A stretch of DNA of 64,000 nt, from positions 27,036,178-27,100,177 of the forward strand of contig CM055109.1 of assembly GCA_029204225.1 (NCBI GenBank), given 5' to 3'. The notes under the pieces were generated by a model, which was given only the letters and a program-made list of their open reading frames with translations, searched no databases and was not told the origin of the DNA. This document shows, piece after piece, positions 24,061-37,500 of this stretch. The stretch is from Diphasiastrum complanatum. Taxonomy: Eukaryota; Streptophyta; Lycopodiopsida; Lycopodiales; Lycopodiaceae. The position numbers were made by a program, and so were the translations under genes. Position 1 is the first letter of the stretch. Every line of letters begins with the position of its first letter.

Positions 24061-24798
24061 TATTACACTTACTCGTTGCCCCTCACAACTAGAGCATCTA
24101 TCTTGAGCATAAATGTGTCCTTCACACTCTGAGCATCTATCTCGTTTGTCATCCGTGGGTGAGGGGTTATGAAACAGTCATGTGCCACACGAGGGACCTC
24201 ACATGTCTGTTAAGGGGGCGTAGCCTTAACAGCATAAAGGGAAATGGGGCTGACCTTGTATCTTCATGACACTTTAATACTTTAACCCCGCCACCATTGG
24301 ATATTCTCAAAAGCATTCAGATTTTGCCACGTTGCATGACTTGAACGCTGCGAAGCATCAAAGGACACTCGTGGCAAGCATCCAAGCGAGCGGGCGCAAA
24401 CTATACGGTGCCAGTAAGCTTCATCGAGAGGCCGATGTAGTCGATCTATATGTTCCGATCCACGTTTTTTGAGGCCATTTTTTGATCTCTTCGATGTCTT
24501 CCGCTTCAGGCTTCCAGGGAGAAAATCTGACGAGAACTAGTCTTTGATTCACTGAAAGACTTGATTCTTCGAGGGATTTTGCGAGCTTTTGAGCGCTTCC
24601 AGATGGAGGCTACATCAGCTGCCTGAATCATAATAATCTATTTTTACTGGATCTAAGTTATTGAAGCAGATCTGCCTTTTTATTGCGTTTCATTGCCTCA
24701 GGTATGAAGTAGCATTATGTAGAGCAAGTGAGAAATAAGCGGCCGTTGCGTCTCTTGATCTACTGCAGATTCCATCGGATAGGATAACCGGGGGAGTC
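24061..24798 (+). promoter_or_regulatory. Promoter and 5' UTR region of the LysM gene
   Basis: Less AT-rich than its surroundings. An 8-codon upstream frame (24603-24626, MEATSAA then stop) precedes the main start. A possible 67-base 5' UTR intron (donor CAG/GTATGA at 24702, acceptor CTGCAG at 24768) would end 30 bases before the main ATG. Neither splice site can be proved from sequence alone. No convincing TATA box was found. Confidence 0.4.
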
Positions 24799-27700
24799 AT
24801 GGAGATTGGCCCTGTTTTTGATGGAAATCTGGAGGCAGAGCCTTCTTCTAATCGAGGCTACATCCAACATCATGTATCAAAGCTGGATACCTTACCTGGA
24901 ATCGCGATAAAATATGGAGTTGAGGTATTGTGCCGTGTTTTGCTCTCTTGAGTTATTAGTTTCTGCTTGCGTACTTACGTAGGAGCATCGCTGTCGATGA
25001 TGTATTGAATGTCATGAGCGATAGCAAACGCCCGCAAGACCTTGGCTAAGCCAATCTGGAAATCCGATGCATTCTTTCACCAAACGCGGTAGGGTTTAAT
25101 ATGTTGTGACCACTACGTTTTATTTCCTATTCGGTTTTGTTTCGTGACGGTCTATGTAGGCAATCTCAGGTCTTTTGCTGTGCAATTTAAAAAAGGTAAG
25201 ACTGGCGTTCTTTCGACGTAAGACTGGACGGACTATTACTTTTCTTTCTTAATCAGTATTGTTGCGTGAAAGTAAATGTTGGCAACCTTAGTTCTTTGTT
25301 GCACCATTCGTTTGCATCTGATGCAGTTATTGCCATTACCTGGGAGTGACGAAACGAAGTTGAGACAATTGAAAGGTAGGTTACTTCGTCTACTTATGAA
25401 AGTCTGATGCATTTCGTAGTGCTCATTTGTGAACTGGAGTTAGATTTGACAGGAGAACACTGGAAACCATGGTCTGACAGGCCAAGTCACGTGTATTTTA
25501 GCTGGTTTTTGGCAGATTATGAATATCGGGGATTCTCTTATTGACGGTGCAGAATTATCAATCGGCCTTGTAAAGCATATAGCGCATCGCAAAAATCTAC
25601 CGTCAGCTAACAGTTCCCGTGTTCATTTTTATCACAATATAGTATTTTATGCAAGGACATAACCATGCTGAAAGGGTGTGTTTAACACTAACTGAACCCT
25701 TAAGCTCTCTTCAACGTTGTTTCCCCATCTTTTTCTTCCCGTCTTACCAGCATTGTCTTACAGCTTTGAATCTGCTGCAGATTAGGTTTGTTGGAAGCTT
25801 TACCAGATTTTGCAGATTAAGTGAGGGGTGGTTTGAACTTTGAAGCAAAATCCTATAGAAGATGTTGAAAAGACAAAAGTGAAAGCAAAAACAAGGAGGA
25901 ATTTAAGGATCCACAACGTTTGTAGGGTCATTATATTTTCATCTTAAAAAACTGATTCACAATGCTTTGCGTTTGCATTTGAATTGGAAGTTTGCTGATG
26001 TGCAACACTTGGTTTTACTTGTACAGAGCAACAAGATATTTTCTTTTACATCTAGTCAGTATGTATGGGACACATATTCCAGCAACAACTTGCTAGCAAG
26101 ACAAGCAGAAAATGTAGGCACGGGTGGCAGATATATTTGAGCTCAGCTTGCAAGAAAGGAAGATGCCACTGGAAGAAGATCAATCGTAAATCAAAGCTCA
26201 CGTAAAGTATGCTGGATTGACATCGCTAATGCCTTTTAGTCAGTATTGCAAGTCTGGATGAGATCTTTTTTGAAATAAAACATAATAAGAGGTCGGATAT
26301 GCAGACTGCTGGACACGTTCAGCGGTGTATTCCCCTTTTCTTCCATCGGTGAGGCCACAAGAGGACCAATTTCATGAGCCTTTTGTTGTGCCTGTTCAGC
26401 TAATAACTTAACCAGGACGAGCAAATGCACTAATGGCAGGTGGGGCAAAGATCTGCTATAAGCACTGACTGACTTCCAGTAAAATGGCACTAACCTAACA
26501 ACACTAATGGGAGGTGGTGCTCTCACCTTACATTTATATTTCACAATAACAGAATGATATTTGATACGTATGAACAATGTACACAGGCAAATAGACCTTT
26601 CAGATTGAATGCTACAACACAACTCGCCAGGCTGGACTGTCACACGTCTATGATGTAGGTGCAAGCACCTCCCTATGCCACCATGCATTGTTACCATGAA
26701 TTGTTGCTCACTAGTCAATTTGTGGGGGGAGGAGACCTATACCCAACCACCCACTTCCTTAACCTAACCATGCCCTACCAACCACCTCCTTAGACTTAGG
26801 CTCCACCAGCCTGCCACACTACATAGGTCTATAGTCACAAATAAGTTGTGGATCAGAGCTCAAACTCACTTTGCATATGGTTTGTGTCACAGCTTGACGC
26901 AATACAATAGCACAATATATGATTACACGAATTTATTATTATGGAGGGTAATAAATGGTATAGTACTCACCATCAAGTAGACCCTACACTTCTAACACGT
27001 CCCTTATTGGCTACTTTATGCTCTATGGCTTTTAACATGTCTCCGAACATCTCAAAATTTTCTCATGGATTAGCCTTTGTGAATATATTAGCTACTTGGT
27101 AAGTCATATGACAATGATGTAGCCCTATCCCTCCACATTGAATTTTTTTCTTATGAAATGCTTGTCAACATCAACATACTTCATTCTTGCGTGTAAGATT
27201 GGATTTTAGCCAATTGGATACAACTATGGTTATCACGATGTATATTGTGGTGGCAGCTGTCACAAGCTTGTCTCTCCAAGCTCGTGAAACTAAGAAGGCC
27301 AGTGTGTAGAATGAACCTCCCAACTGTAGGCACCCCCTCTATGAGTCCTGTTACTTGCTATTCTTGTCACCTGGCACATGGCATCCAACAGTGGGTGATC
27401 AGTCCACGTGACCCACCCACTGTCCTGTGACCCACTTGGTCAGTACTTGCCAGCTAGCATTTCGTCACTGATGGCTAGGATCCCGATGGTCACAATTCAC
27501 CTCGTCTTTGATAGCTTGACAGGCGGTCACACTGGGTCATTGCTTGTGACGCACTGGTCCCAGCTTGGGACAGATGTCCACTTCGGTCATCGGCCATCTC
27601 CAATACTTGGCCTCAAGCCCTCTGGTAACCGGCCGTGCCAAGGTCATGCTGGTCGAGACTGGGCTCTAACAATCCTTCACTCTTCTGGCAAGTCATCGGT

Positions 27701-30700
27701 CCCCAAGGACAAACTCTAAGTAAGACTTCTGCAAACATTGTCGCACCTCCCAGGTAGCCTCTAACAATGGATGCCCTTTCCAAGTCACTAGATAATCTTG
27801 GAGGAGACAATTTTGCAATCCTCGCTCCCTCCGATCTAGAACTTTCTTTGGCTCATAACCTATAGTGTCTTTCTCTTCTAGAGACACAAGACCTTCTACA
27901 AGGTTGTGCGAACATGAAACACTGGAGGGTAGCTGTAGCTTGTAAGCTATATGGCTAGCTTAACGATTAGCCACGGTCCACAATAACTAGGAGACCAAAT
28001 CTCTTATCTCAAATTCCCGCTCAGCCCACCGAGCTTGGTGATCCTTCAAATCTGGTTGAATGCAAAAATACTTTAAAGTATGATGGTTTGTGTAGACATA
28101 AAACTTGATGTCGTACGAATAGTGTCGCCACACCTTGAACGCATATATGATCGCATACAGCTCTTGCTCATGTGTGGCATATCTGGTGTCAACTTTTTAC
28201 TCTCAAAGGCTAGTGGTCTACCCTCTTGGCTCAACACTGCACCTACGACAATGCCACTCGCATTCGTCTCTAGGCAGTAGGTCAAACGGTTTTGGGTATT
28301 AGCAATTTTGAGGATTGGAGTTGTGGCCATCGACTCCTTCAAGTTCTCAAAAGTGTGCTGAGCTTCAGCATCCTACCGAACTACAATGTTGTCTTTTGTA
28401 ACTGCTCCTTTAAAGGAGCAACTATCTAGGAATACTTCTTAACGCACCGCCAATAGAACTTACAAAAGCCTAAGAAAGATTGTAACTGGTGTATATCTGT
28501 AGGCCTCAACGACTTCTTAACCATAGCCGCCTTGGTTGGGTCAACCGAAATACCCTCAGCCATCACTACATGATGCAAATACTTGACACGAGTCCTACAC
28601 AACTCGATCTTCTGAGCGGCGGCATACAGAAGCTTGTAACTTGCCAAATACAGTCTGGAGATGAACTTCATGCTCCACTACCGGATTACTATAGACCAAT
28701 ATGTTATCAATAAACTTGACGACAAATTCGCCCATATAGTCACATAAGACATTGTTGGTGAGCATCACGGTGCATTGGTTAGCCCAAATGACATAACCAA
28801 AAACTCATAATGTCCAAAACGGCTTCAGAAGGCCGTCTTTTGGACGTCTGAAATCCATATTTGATGGTACCCACTTTTGAGATCTATCTTACTGAAAATG
28901 GCTTCATCTTGCGATGCATCCAGTAGATCATCAATCCTAGGCATTTAATATTCGTGCTTCACATCTTGGTTGTAATGAAAATGCATGTGCAATGGGGGAT
29001 GGAAATGTAGACACTCTCATGCGAAATGAAATCTATAGCGGGCTGGTTACTCTCATGCCACCGCTCAAGTACAATACCAAACTTAGCTACTCTAGTGATC
29101 TCAAAGTCTAATTTCTTGGCACACGTCTGAATAGACAAAGACGCTCGAGAGACTCTCATCCCAAACCTCTGTTCCCTTACCATCTGGCATCTCAGTTGTA
29201 TACTGGTAGTCAGAACGAACAGTAGCTAAGCGACGCTTCTTCACCACTCGTGAATTAACATTCTTATGTGAGGAATTGGTGTCAAATAAGACAAGCACGT
29301 CATGACCTTCTAGCTTCCCCCTCATGTGTATCAGCTCATTATGCCTTGGTGGACAAAAAGCAAACTGGAGCCTATCACCAAGATAGTCGTGACACGTCTA
29401 GTGTCCTCATTGTCCTTGCCCTCATCTGGACGCTATTGTAGTACATGGAGCTTCTTCGTGCTAGTTTCGAGGTCTCAAAATTTTCGGCACTAGCTATTAA
29501 ACATAATCCGTCTTTCTTGGCCTTTTCCTATTGCTCTGGATCGAGGGGAGACTTGTCATAAGCACAACATGCCATAGGAGACACCGACTTGCGCTTCAAA
29601 GTCTGTCGCATCTGGATAGAATTCTTTTGTGAGAAGTCCTTTTGACCAGCTTGGCCAGACTTCCGCAAACCCTTCTTCTGGGGCCAACTTGCCGCTCTAG
29701 TTTCAGCCTTGTTGTGCACATTACCTTGAAAGTTGAGTGCGGTTGCAACTGCCTTCTCTGGTATCTTGATAAGTACCTCTCTGTATCGATTGACATATTC
29801 CTGCACCTTGTACTGCCTTTGATGGTGCAAAACCAAAGCATCATGCTCATGCAGACAACTGAATTGAGCTTTGAAAGCTCACTTGAAATCAACCCAAGTG
29901 GAAGGAGCTTGATTGGACTTCAATAACTTGCATCACCACCTGTCAACAAAATCAGTAAAATGATAAGCAACTTTGAGGACTCACCAACCTTCATTAGTTG
30001 GGACCCGCTTCAGGTCAAATAGTATTCATCCTATTTATGTAACCACTAATCTACAATATCACTAGTTCTTTGTGGAGGGTTTATAGCAAAGCGGGTAGGC
30101 TTAATGTCCTTGTCTTCAAGATAGGACGGAGGATACACAAGACATGTAGAAGGAGATGGAAAAGGATATGGATATGGTGGAGCATAACTTCGAGCCACAG
30201 TCGACAGCACGACTCGAGCCTTGCATCTCTTTCATGGTCCTCTCCATATTGTCCATGCGAGTTTGCATAGACGGAGAAACACCCACAAGCGAACTTGCAG
30301 TCATCGTATTCCGATTATGGTCAGGGCTAGGGATAGGACTAGCAGGTGGCAATTGAAGTGCAACTGGAGGGCCAAGAGGGGTTATTGACACGGTCATCTA
30401 CCATAATGGATACTGTATGGGAAAAAGAAAATGAAAGAAACTTTCTGTCTTCTTTTCTGTCTCTTAATCAAAATAACACAGGATAAAGAGGGAAAACGGA
30501 AAAAATACAAAACTTATAGAAGATGGATCACTCCTTGGTTTCAAAAATCATGCAGCCTAATGTTGCTGTCATAAAAAAGTTACCAGAAAATCAGAATTTC
30601 TCTCAATTTTTTCTGCAAAACAAGCAAAAAATAGCCTAGAGTCGATCGTGATTCACCTGAGTGTTGAGACTGGGCTCTAACAACAACATTTTAGATTTGC

Positions 30701-33700
30701 AAGTTATCAAATAGGCATCTCTATTTGTAGACTTGTATTCAGTTTTTGTGGATAATAACACAATAGTTGGTTGCTGTGCTACTCCAAGGTTATTGCACCT
30801 AATTCTAATTGAGAAGTGTATCCCGATTTTACTCATTGATCTTTGTCTTGTTGATCACCAGCCCAATCAACAACAACATAGCCACCAACTTTACCTATCT
30901 CTAGTTGTTGTAGACCACTCCATGCATTCAATATATTTGAAATTCTTTAAAAGAGTTTCCAATGAGATTTTTTGGGTTTGATCATGAATTGGCTAACCAC
31001 TCCTATTGCATAAGGTAATGGGTTCACTTGTAGTAGTTAAATAAATAAGGACACAACCAATTTCTTTATGTAGTGCACCATTTTGTTTAGGTGATTTATC
31101 ATCGGTTTACCAATTGCTCCTTTCTCCATAAGGGTTGAGATTGGTCTACAATCTTGCATATGGAATACTTTCAAAACTTCGTGTGCATATTTTGCTTGGG
31201 ATATACATATTTTATTTTCCTCTTTAGAAGTTGAATGCTCAATCAATAATGTAGGAGCTTGGAATCCAAAAACAATCATTTCAACTATTTAGACATATCA
31301 TAATATTTGCTATTTAACCTCTATTAGTACCGGTAATACAAGATTTTTTTGGAGATTTGATATTAGATCCTTATTGATATTGTTAATACAAGATTTTAAA
31401 CACACTAAAATATCACCAATATATCTAGTTGCTCCCTTTTGATGTAAAGATAGCTTTTTGACTTTTTTCAAAGCTAATTTTCTTGAAGTATTTATTAGTT
31501 GTGCTGTACCAGGCCCTAAAACTTTGTTTCAGTCCATATAATGCTTAGTTAAGTTAATACATTAAGTGATCATCACATGTCTCCTTGAAGCCTTGAAGTC
31601 CCTCCATATAAACTCCTTTCAAATGTTTATATTGAAAAATTGTGCTTCGACTTCCATTGGTGTTCACAAATGAATTAGGTAGCTAAAGCAAGTTCAATTT
31701 CTATTGTAGGCATTCTAGCCACATGTGCACAGGTCTCTTCAATCTTCTCTTGTTGTTCATAACATTGCTCTACAAGTTTTGTGTTGTGTTTGTTAATGGT
31801 TTAGTTGATGTCCATGCCAGGATCTTTCAGAGAGGGGCAGCATAGAGAGGCCACCAGGACCATAGCACAGATGTTCTATGACCTGAACCTCCCCTTTATC
31901 ATGACATCATTCCGCATCTTTCGAGAGGCTATCTCGAAAGTTGCAGTCTGCGGGCCCGGCTACACACCACCCACAGCCGACGCACTACGTGGCCCTTTGC
32001 TCCAGGAGCGGGTTGCATCAGTCAGAGAGAGACTGGCTGCATTGCATGAGGCTTGGGATAGATACGACTGTTTCATCATGGCTGATGGGTGGACTGATCG
32101 TCGTAGACGTCCACTCATCAACGTGATTGTTTCTACTTGTTACGGTTCCATGTTCCTGCGCAACATCGACGCCTCCGAGGCAGGGAGAGTGCATTCGGTC
32201 GAGTACATTTACAGCATCATCCGCGCAGCGATAGAGGAGGTCGGGCCACAACGCGTTGTCCAGGTAAATTTTCTTTCATTGGTTGCTTGGTCATTTACTG
32301 CTTAATGTTGATACAAAAGTTTTGCGTGGTTTTCCATTGATTGCAATGTGTTTCTAAGCTGTGAACTGATCGTGTGAACGTATCTCAAAAGGTTGTGACG
32401 GACAATGCATCCAACTGCTGTGGTATGGGGGGAGCTTCTTATGGCAGAGTACCCCTCCATTGTGTGGACTCCATGTGCCGCACACTCATTGGACCTCCTC
32501 CTGCATTCCATCGGGCGCCTGCCTTGGGTCAGTGAGATTCTCACGAGGGCACTTGCGGTTGTTGACTCCATCACATGCAAGCGCTGCATGGCTGCCCTTT
32601 TCCGCACATTCAGCAAGTAAGATGCTATTTATTTTTTTGGCTCGTTCAAGATGCTTCTTTTTTTTTGCTCGTTCCACGTGTGCCTCTCATTCCGTTTGTT
32701 AATGCAGGCTCGACTTGAAGAAGCCCGTTCGCACCCGCTTCGCCTACTAGTTCATCATGCTTGAGCGGCTACACAAGCTCAAAGGTGATTTGCGGCACAT
32801 GGCTACTTCTGCAGAGTTCACCGCCATGGATTTCTCCACGACCCCAGAGGGCTTGGCCTTCCACGACATCCTCTTCATGGAGCCTTTCTGGGTGGATATG
32901 CAGCAGCTGATGGACGCCATGCGCCCCATCTACTCTGTTCTGAGGCTCGTTGATCACGAGGGGTGCACGATGGGCCTCATATACGAGTTCATGGACCGCA
33001 TAGGCGAGTCTCTCTAGCGTTCTGAGCTGGACCGGGCCAGGTATAACTTTTTCCGTCTCACCATCTTTCTTTCCATTCACACTCTGTTTCGTCTTGCTGC
33101 CGCAACACGATGGTATGTAATTGTTGCCTCCATATGGTATGGTCCACAAGTTGGAGCCTATTCGGCGGTTGTGGCGGCGACGATGGAATAAGTTTCACCA
33201 GCCCATTCATAGTGGTCCCACATTCTGCATCCGCTGTTTCAGAGCGAGAGGCAGTACGACGATGCAGAGCTGCGTGTTGACTGGTTCTCATACATCCGCC
33301 TCCTCAACAGCGACACTGGTATCCGCAACAGGCTCGAGGAGCAGAGGCTCAGTTATAGGTAAACTCTTGCTTTGTCGTACTCAGTTACCAGTTTTCGCAT
33401 TTTCTCTACAAGGTCGGTACTCACTCGAGTTGTTGCCAATTAATGCAGGACTGTTCTGCTTGCGTGTGCGAGCGGAATTGGTCAGCGTTCAGCCTTGTTC
33501 ACACGAACAGGCGGAACCGTTTCGTACGACTGAGCGATGCAATGACTTGGTGTACTATAACACCAACATCAGGGTGGTTCGACGCATCACGGAGAGCATG
33601 AGGGCAAGAGGCGCACGCGCCCTACTGCTGCAGGTATATTTCGTTGCTCTATCGTTTTGCTTTCGTATTAGTTTAAGACATCCAGTTTAATGCCCTCACG

Positions 33701-34502
33701 GTTGCTTCGGCTATTCTCACGAATGATTGACTTCTGCAGGTCAATCCCGATGAGTGCCTGGTTGCAGCGGCCGATCATGACACAGAGGCAGAGGTTGATC
33801 CAAACGATGCCGCTCGGCGTGCTTTGCGGGGTGATCTCGAGGATGATACCAATGCTGATGAGACCACCCCCCTTCCTGCTGACGTTTCATTGCCCTCCTC
33901 TGATGATGAGACCACATATGATTCAGACGAGACGGTCGACCTTGCAGGGGATGGTTCACGTGCCCCACCTAGTACTCCCGCTTCACGCCCCTTTTTAGAT
34001 GATGGCTGGTCAGAGTTTGCGAGGGAGACAGAGGCTGCTGCCCAGAGACAGATAGCGCAGAGACGACTCAGAGCATCACAGGCAGGCAGTTCCTCCCAGA
34101 GACCCCCCGTGGCAGAGGGAGACCCCCAGGCAGGAGTGTACCACAGAGGGTTCCTTCCAGCAGACCCAGAGGCAGGCCTGCCAAGAGGGGACGCACTGAT
34201 GATTTTTCTAGTCGTCTCTTGGCAGGCGTTGGCACAGACTTAGAGGAGTCCCAGATGCCTTCAGACTCCCAGCCAGACTTTGTATTTGACACCTTTGTTT
34301 GAGGATGCATCTGGCACGCAGAGGGATAATTTCTTTAGCACAGACTTGTAGATATTGATACACACAGACTATCATGTATACTGGCATCAGATAAGATGTA
34401 TATATTCTCACAGTTTATTCGTGTCATGGCTGGTTTATCATGATTGCTTACAAATGGTTAGCTCTGTGAAATTTGAATGCTTAGTTAGAAATGGTTTGCT
34501 CC

Positions 34503-34553
<51 letters not shown>

Positions 34554-37500
34554 AGCACATCTGCATCTCTCTCATAACATATGCATCATGTTCAACCATT
34601 CAACATAACACGCTAAACCCGACACCCTAACAAATGGCACTGTTTACATAACACCCTAAACCCTAACAAATCATCATAAACCCACAACCCCACAGCCATA
34701 ACCATCAAAACAAGCCACAACCTTTAGTGGTGCAGGAATACAGTCCACAGATTCGTGATCCCGATACGAACCCAACGGATCGAGCCTGGCTCGATTCGGG
34801 TATCGTTCGATCAAAATGGCGTTTCGTCACGTGAAATGGACTAGTTTTGCAGCTTTCCGTTTGACGGCCCAGTTTCTCCAAACGGGATCCGTTTTAGGTG
34901 CCGTTTGTTTCGGCCAGTGGACAACCTCAATAGGAACCTGTGGGAACAGTGTGTAGGCCTGTGCTGACCTCTATACTTCTTGTAGGACTTTCAGTAGGAT
35001 ATTGTATATCAGAAGAGTGTGGATAACCTTCTTGCAAACGCTATATCTTGGAAAAGTGCACTGTGGCAGGAATATTCAGGAACAAATTAGCTTTGGATCT
35101 GGATCTCTTTTATCAGGTTCCATGAAAAATGTCGATGTCACAACATGTATCACAAGAGAGGTCTTCGTTCACTGCTATATTTGCCTACACCAATATTCTA
35201 ATGAGGGAGTGTTTCAAGAGATTGTCACTCATCTAAGATGAGCTATTGTGGGTGGTCATGGTCTGCTGACTCACTAACTTTGCCAAGTTCATTTGATTCG
35301 TATCGGCATAATTGGATTCGTATCGACATAAATTTGTCACTGCTGCAGCAGAATAGAATGGGATGATCGGTCTTGTGGTTCCCTGTAGTGAATGACATAG
35401 TTTTGCTGACCATTCACTCTTCTGGTGTCCATTTACTTCTGGAGTTTAAAATTGTGAACAACAGTTTTGTTACAGTTGTTTTCATCAGGCTATGGAATTG
35501 AGGACGCACACCACACAAGCCCATCAAAACGCGCAAAAGTGTGGACCTATCGTATGGTTTAGTGCCAAGGGTTTAGCAAACAAACGGCGAAAAGGCCGAC
35601 ATCAAAGATACTGTTGAGCAAGATTTTGATGATGATGAAGAGTACAAGCCTTCAGTTAGCCACGAAAAAAGTTCGATCTATTCCATAACTTCAAAATGCG
35701 ATAGACGTACTGAAGCTGCTTGGCTCCCGACAAGGATGGTGTAAATGAAAGCCAGTTAGAGCAGGTTTTGCAATCAGTACAAAGTTTGAAAGGCAGTTTG
35801 GTTGGCTTTATACTGTTTTGTGATTTAGGTTTTGGCTTCACTGCCCATTTCCTGAACTTAGACACCCAACGAAGCAGTATATGTCAGGCAATGTTCACTA
35901 CCCTTTCATCTGGATATTTGGCCAAGAAGCCTTGCAAGAAAGCAATGGCCAAAAAGGTCCTTCTAGGGCATGCAGACGAAAGGAGTGGTTGTGTCGTCTT
36001 TACGTATTCCCGGATTTTACCACGCCATTAATTGCTCCGTTTTCGACTCCACGTCAAATGTTTTTTGGTGAGCCTTCAGAGAAAACACCAGCTGGTTTTT
36101 GATCAGTGGATCAGAAACCAGTGGGTGCTGTCTCTGGAGGCTCACCAAAAACTTTTCACGTGGAGTCGAAGACGGAGCAATTGATGATGTGGCAAGATTC
36201 GGGGACACATACTGGCGTCAGAACTACTCCTATCATCTTTATGCACTGGAAGGACGTTTTTGACCATTGCTTTCTTGCATAGCTTCTTGGCCAAATATCC
36301 AGATAAAAGGGTATTGATCATTGCCTGATATATGCTGTTTCCTTGGGTGTCTGAATTCAGGAAATGGGTATTGAAGCCCATAAAACTTCCTTTCAAATTG
36401 TGTTCTTATTGCAAAACATGCTTTAACTGACTTTCACTCACACCGTCCCTATCATATACCAAGCAACTTCAATACTTCTGTCACACTTCAGACTAATGGC
36501 AGAGCTCGAACTTTCTTCCTGGCTAGCTGAAGGCTTGTACTCCTCATCATCATTAGAATCTTGCTCAACAGTATCTTTGATATCCTCCTTCTGGTTGTTT
36601 GTTTCCCAAACCCTAAACCCCAAACCAAACAAAAGGCCAACATTTTAGCGCGTTTTGAGGTGCTTGTGTGGTGTGCGTCCTTGATTCCGTAGCCTGATGA
36701 AAACAACTGCAACAAAACTGTTGCTAACAGTGGTGAATGGTCATCAAAACCGTGCCATTCACTATAGGGAGTGAATGGTCACCAGAAGAGTGGATGGGCA
36801 TCAGAACTGTGCCATTCACTACAGGGAACTAGAAGACCTACTGGCTGGCCCGACGACGAGGGACCCTTTCTCGGACCATGGCCAGCTGTTCTGTGGTGAA
36901 GTTAATTCCAATCCGCTGCATTTCCTTGCCCTCGCCAGCTGGGGTAGAGAGGAGTAGGTCCGAGAACCGTGAGGGCACGTGGCTGCAGCTCCGGTGGTCG
37001 TGCCATTATCTCTCTCTGGCTCTCGTGAAATTCTGCTTCTTGCTTCCGTTCGTTGTGTCGGCAGACATCTTCTAGTATCTGCTCCGATTTGTTGCCCATG
37101 TGTGACGTTGTACCTTCCAAAACCCTAAATCTATCTCATCACATAGGCTATGGTACTGTGTAGGTCTTGAACTTCCCTATGTTGAATGATACTATGGAGC
37201 ATAAGTAATTAGTAAGTTGTTGAGGTTCATCCGGGGAGCGCATCGTTTACCTGTATTTATATACTTATAAAATTTAGATTCGTCAGGGAGAGAGAGATAG
37301 TGAGGGCACGAGACAGAGTTTGGAGACTCAAAAAATATAAATTGTTGCTCTTTCTTGTCTGATTCTGTAGATATCAGACATGGGAGGCATGGGGGCAGTG
37401 GTTAGGTTTGTTGCAAATTTCTAGAGATTTAATGGTTATCTGTCCAATTGAGGTTGCCATTGTCGGTATTTCCCGAACGACATCATGAAGTAGAGAATCG

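Larger units (their letters stand above)
27251..30682 (-). mobile_element. Chromodomain-type Ty3/gypsy element nested in copia
   Basis: Minus-strand order is gag (from 30397), retropepsin (about 29325-29200), RT (about 28960-28430), RNase H (28340-28000) and chromodomain/integrase C-terminus (27887-27693). A purine-rich tract (AGAAGAGTGAAGGA) directly precedes a 3' LTR beginning TGTTAGAGCCCAGTC at 27670. The same start occurs at 30682, marking the 5' LTR. Only about 20 terminal bases of the two ends match clearly, so one LTR appears replaced or rearranged. The integrase catalytic core is absent. It interrupts the RNase H of the surrounding copia element and is therefore younger than it. Confidence 0.75.
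26985..31770 (-). mobile_element. Ty1/copia element interrupted by a gypsy element
   Basis: On the minus strand the copia pol starts near 31770 ([11 protein letters not shown]...). It continues through [11 protein letters not shown] (about 31530), [20 protein letters not shown] (31200-31140) and the RNase H segment with TKTEYKS (about 30750), then stops near 30683. It resumes at 27250 with [15 protein letters not shown] and [10 protein letters not shown] and ends with [14 protein letters not shown] near 27010. A 3' LTR start (TGTTAGAAGTGTAGG) follows at 26997, preceded by a purine tract. Everything between 27251 and 30682 is a gypsy element. Many stops and frameshifts are present, and about 15-20 RNase H residues at the junction are missing. 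Confidence 0.8.

Noticed and set aside
26236-26718. 160-codon minus-strand frame
   Set aside because: No domain, odd Cys/His composition, no splice-site or promoter context; within LysM intron 1.
33121-33690. 189-codon plus-strand frame as a separate gene
   Set aside because: It runs through exons and introns of the hAT pseudogene; only short parts ([26 protein letters not shown]) are real transposase segments.
34600-34670. Interstitial telomere repeat
   Set aside because: Only one or two CCCTAAA units per spot; short telo-box-like motifs are common in plants.
35720-36102. 103-codon frame as a host gene
   Set aside because: Lies within one arm of the foldback and is mirrored, broken, in the other arm; no domain recognised.
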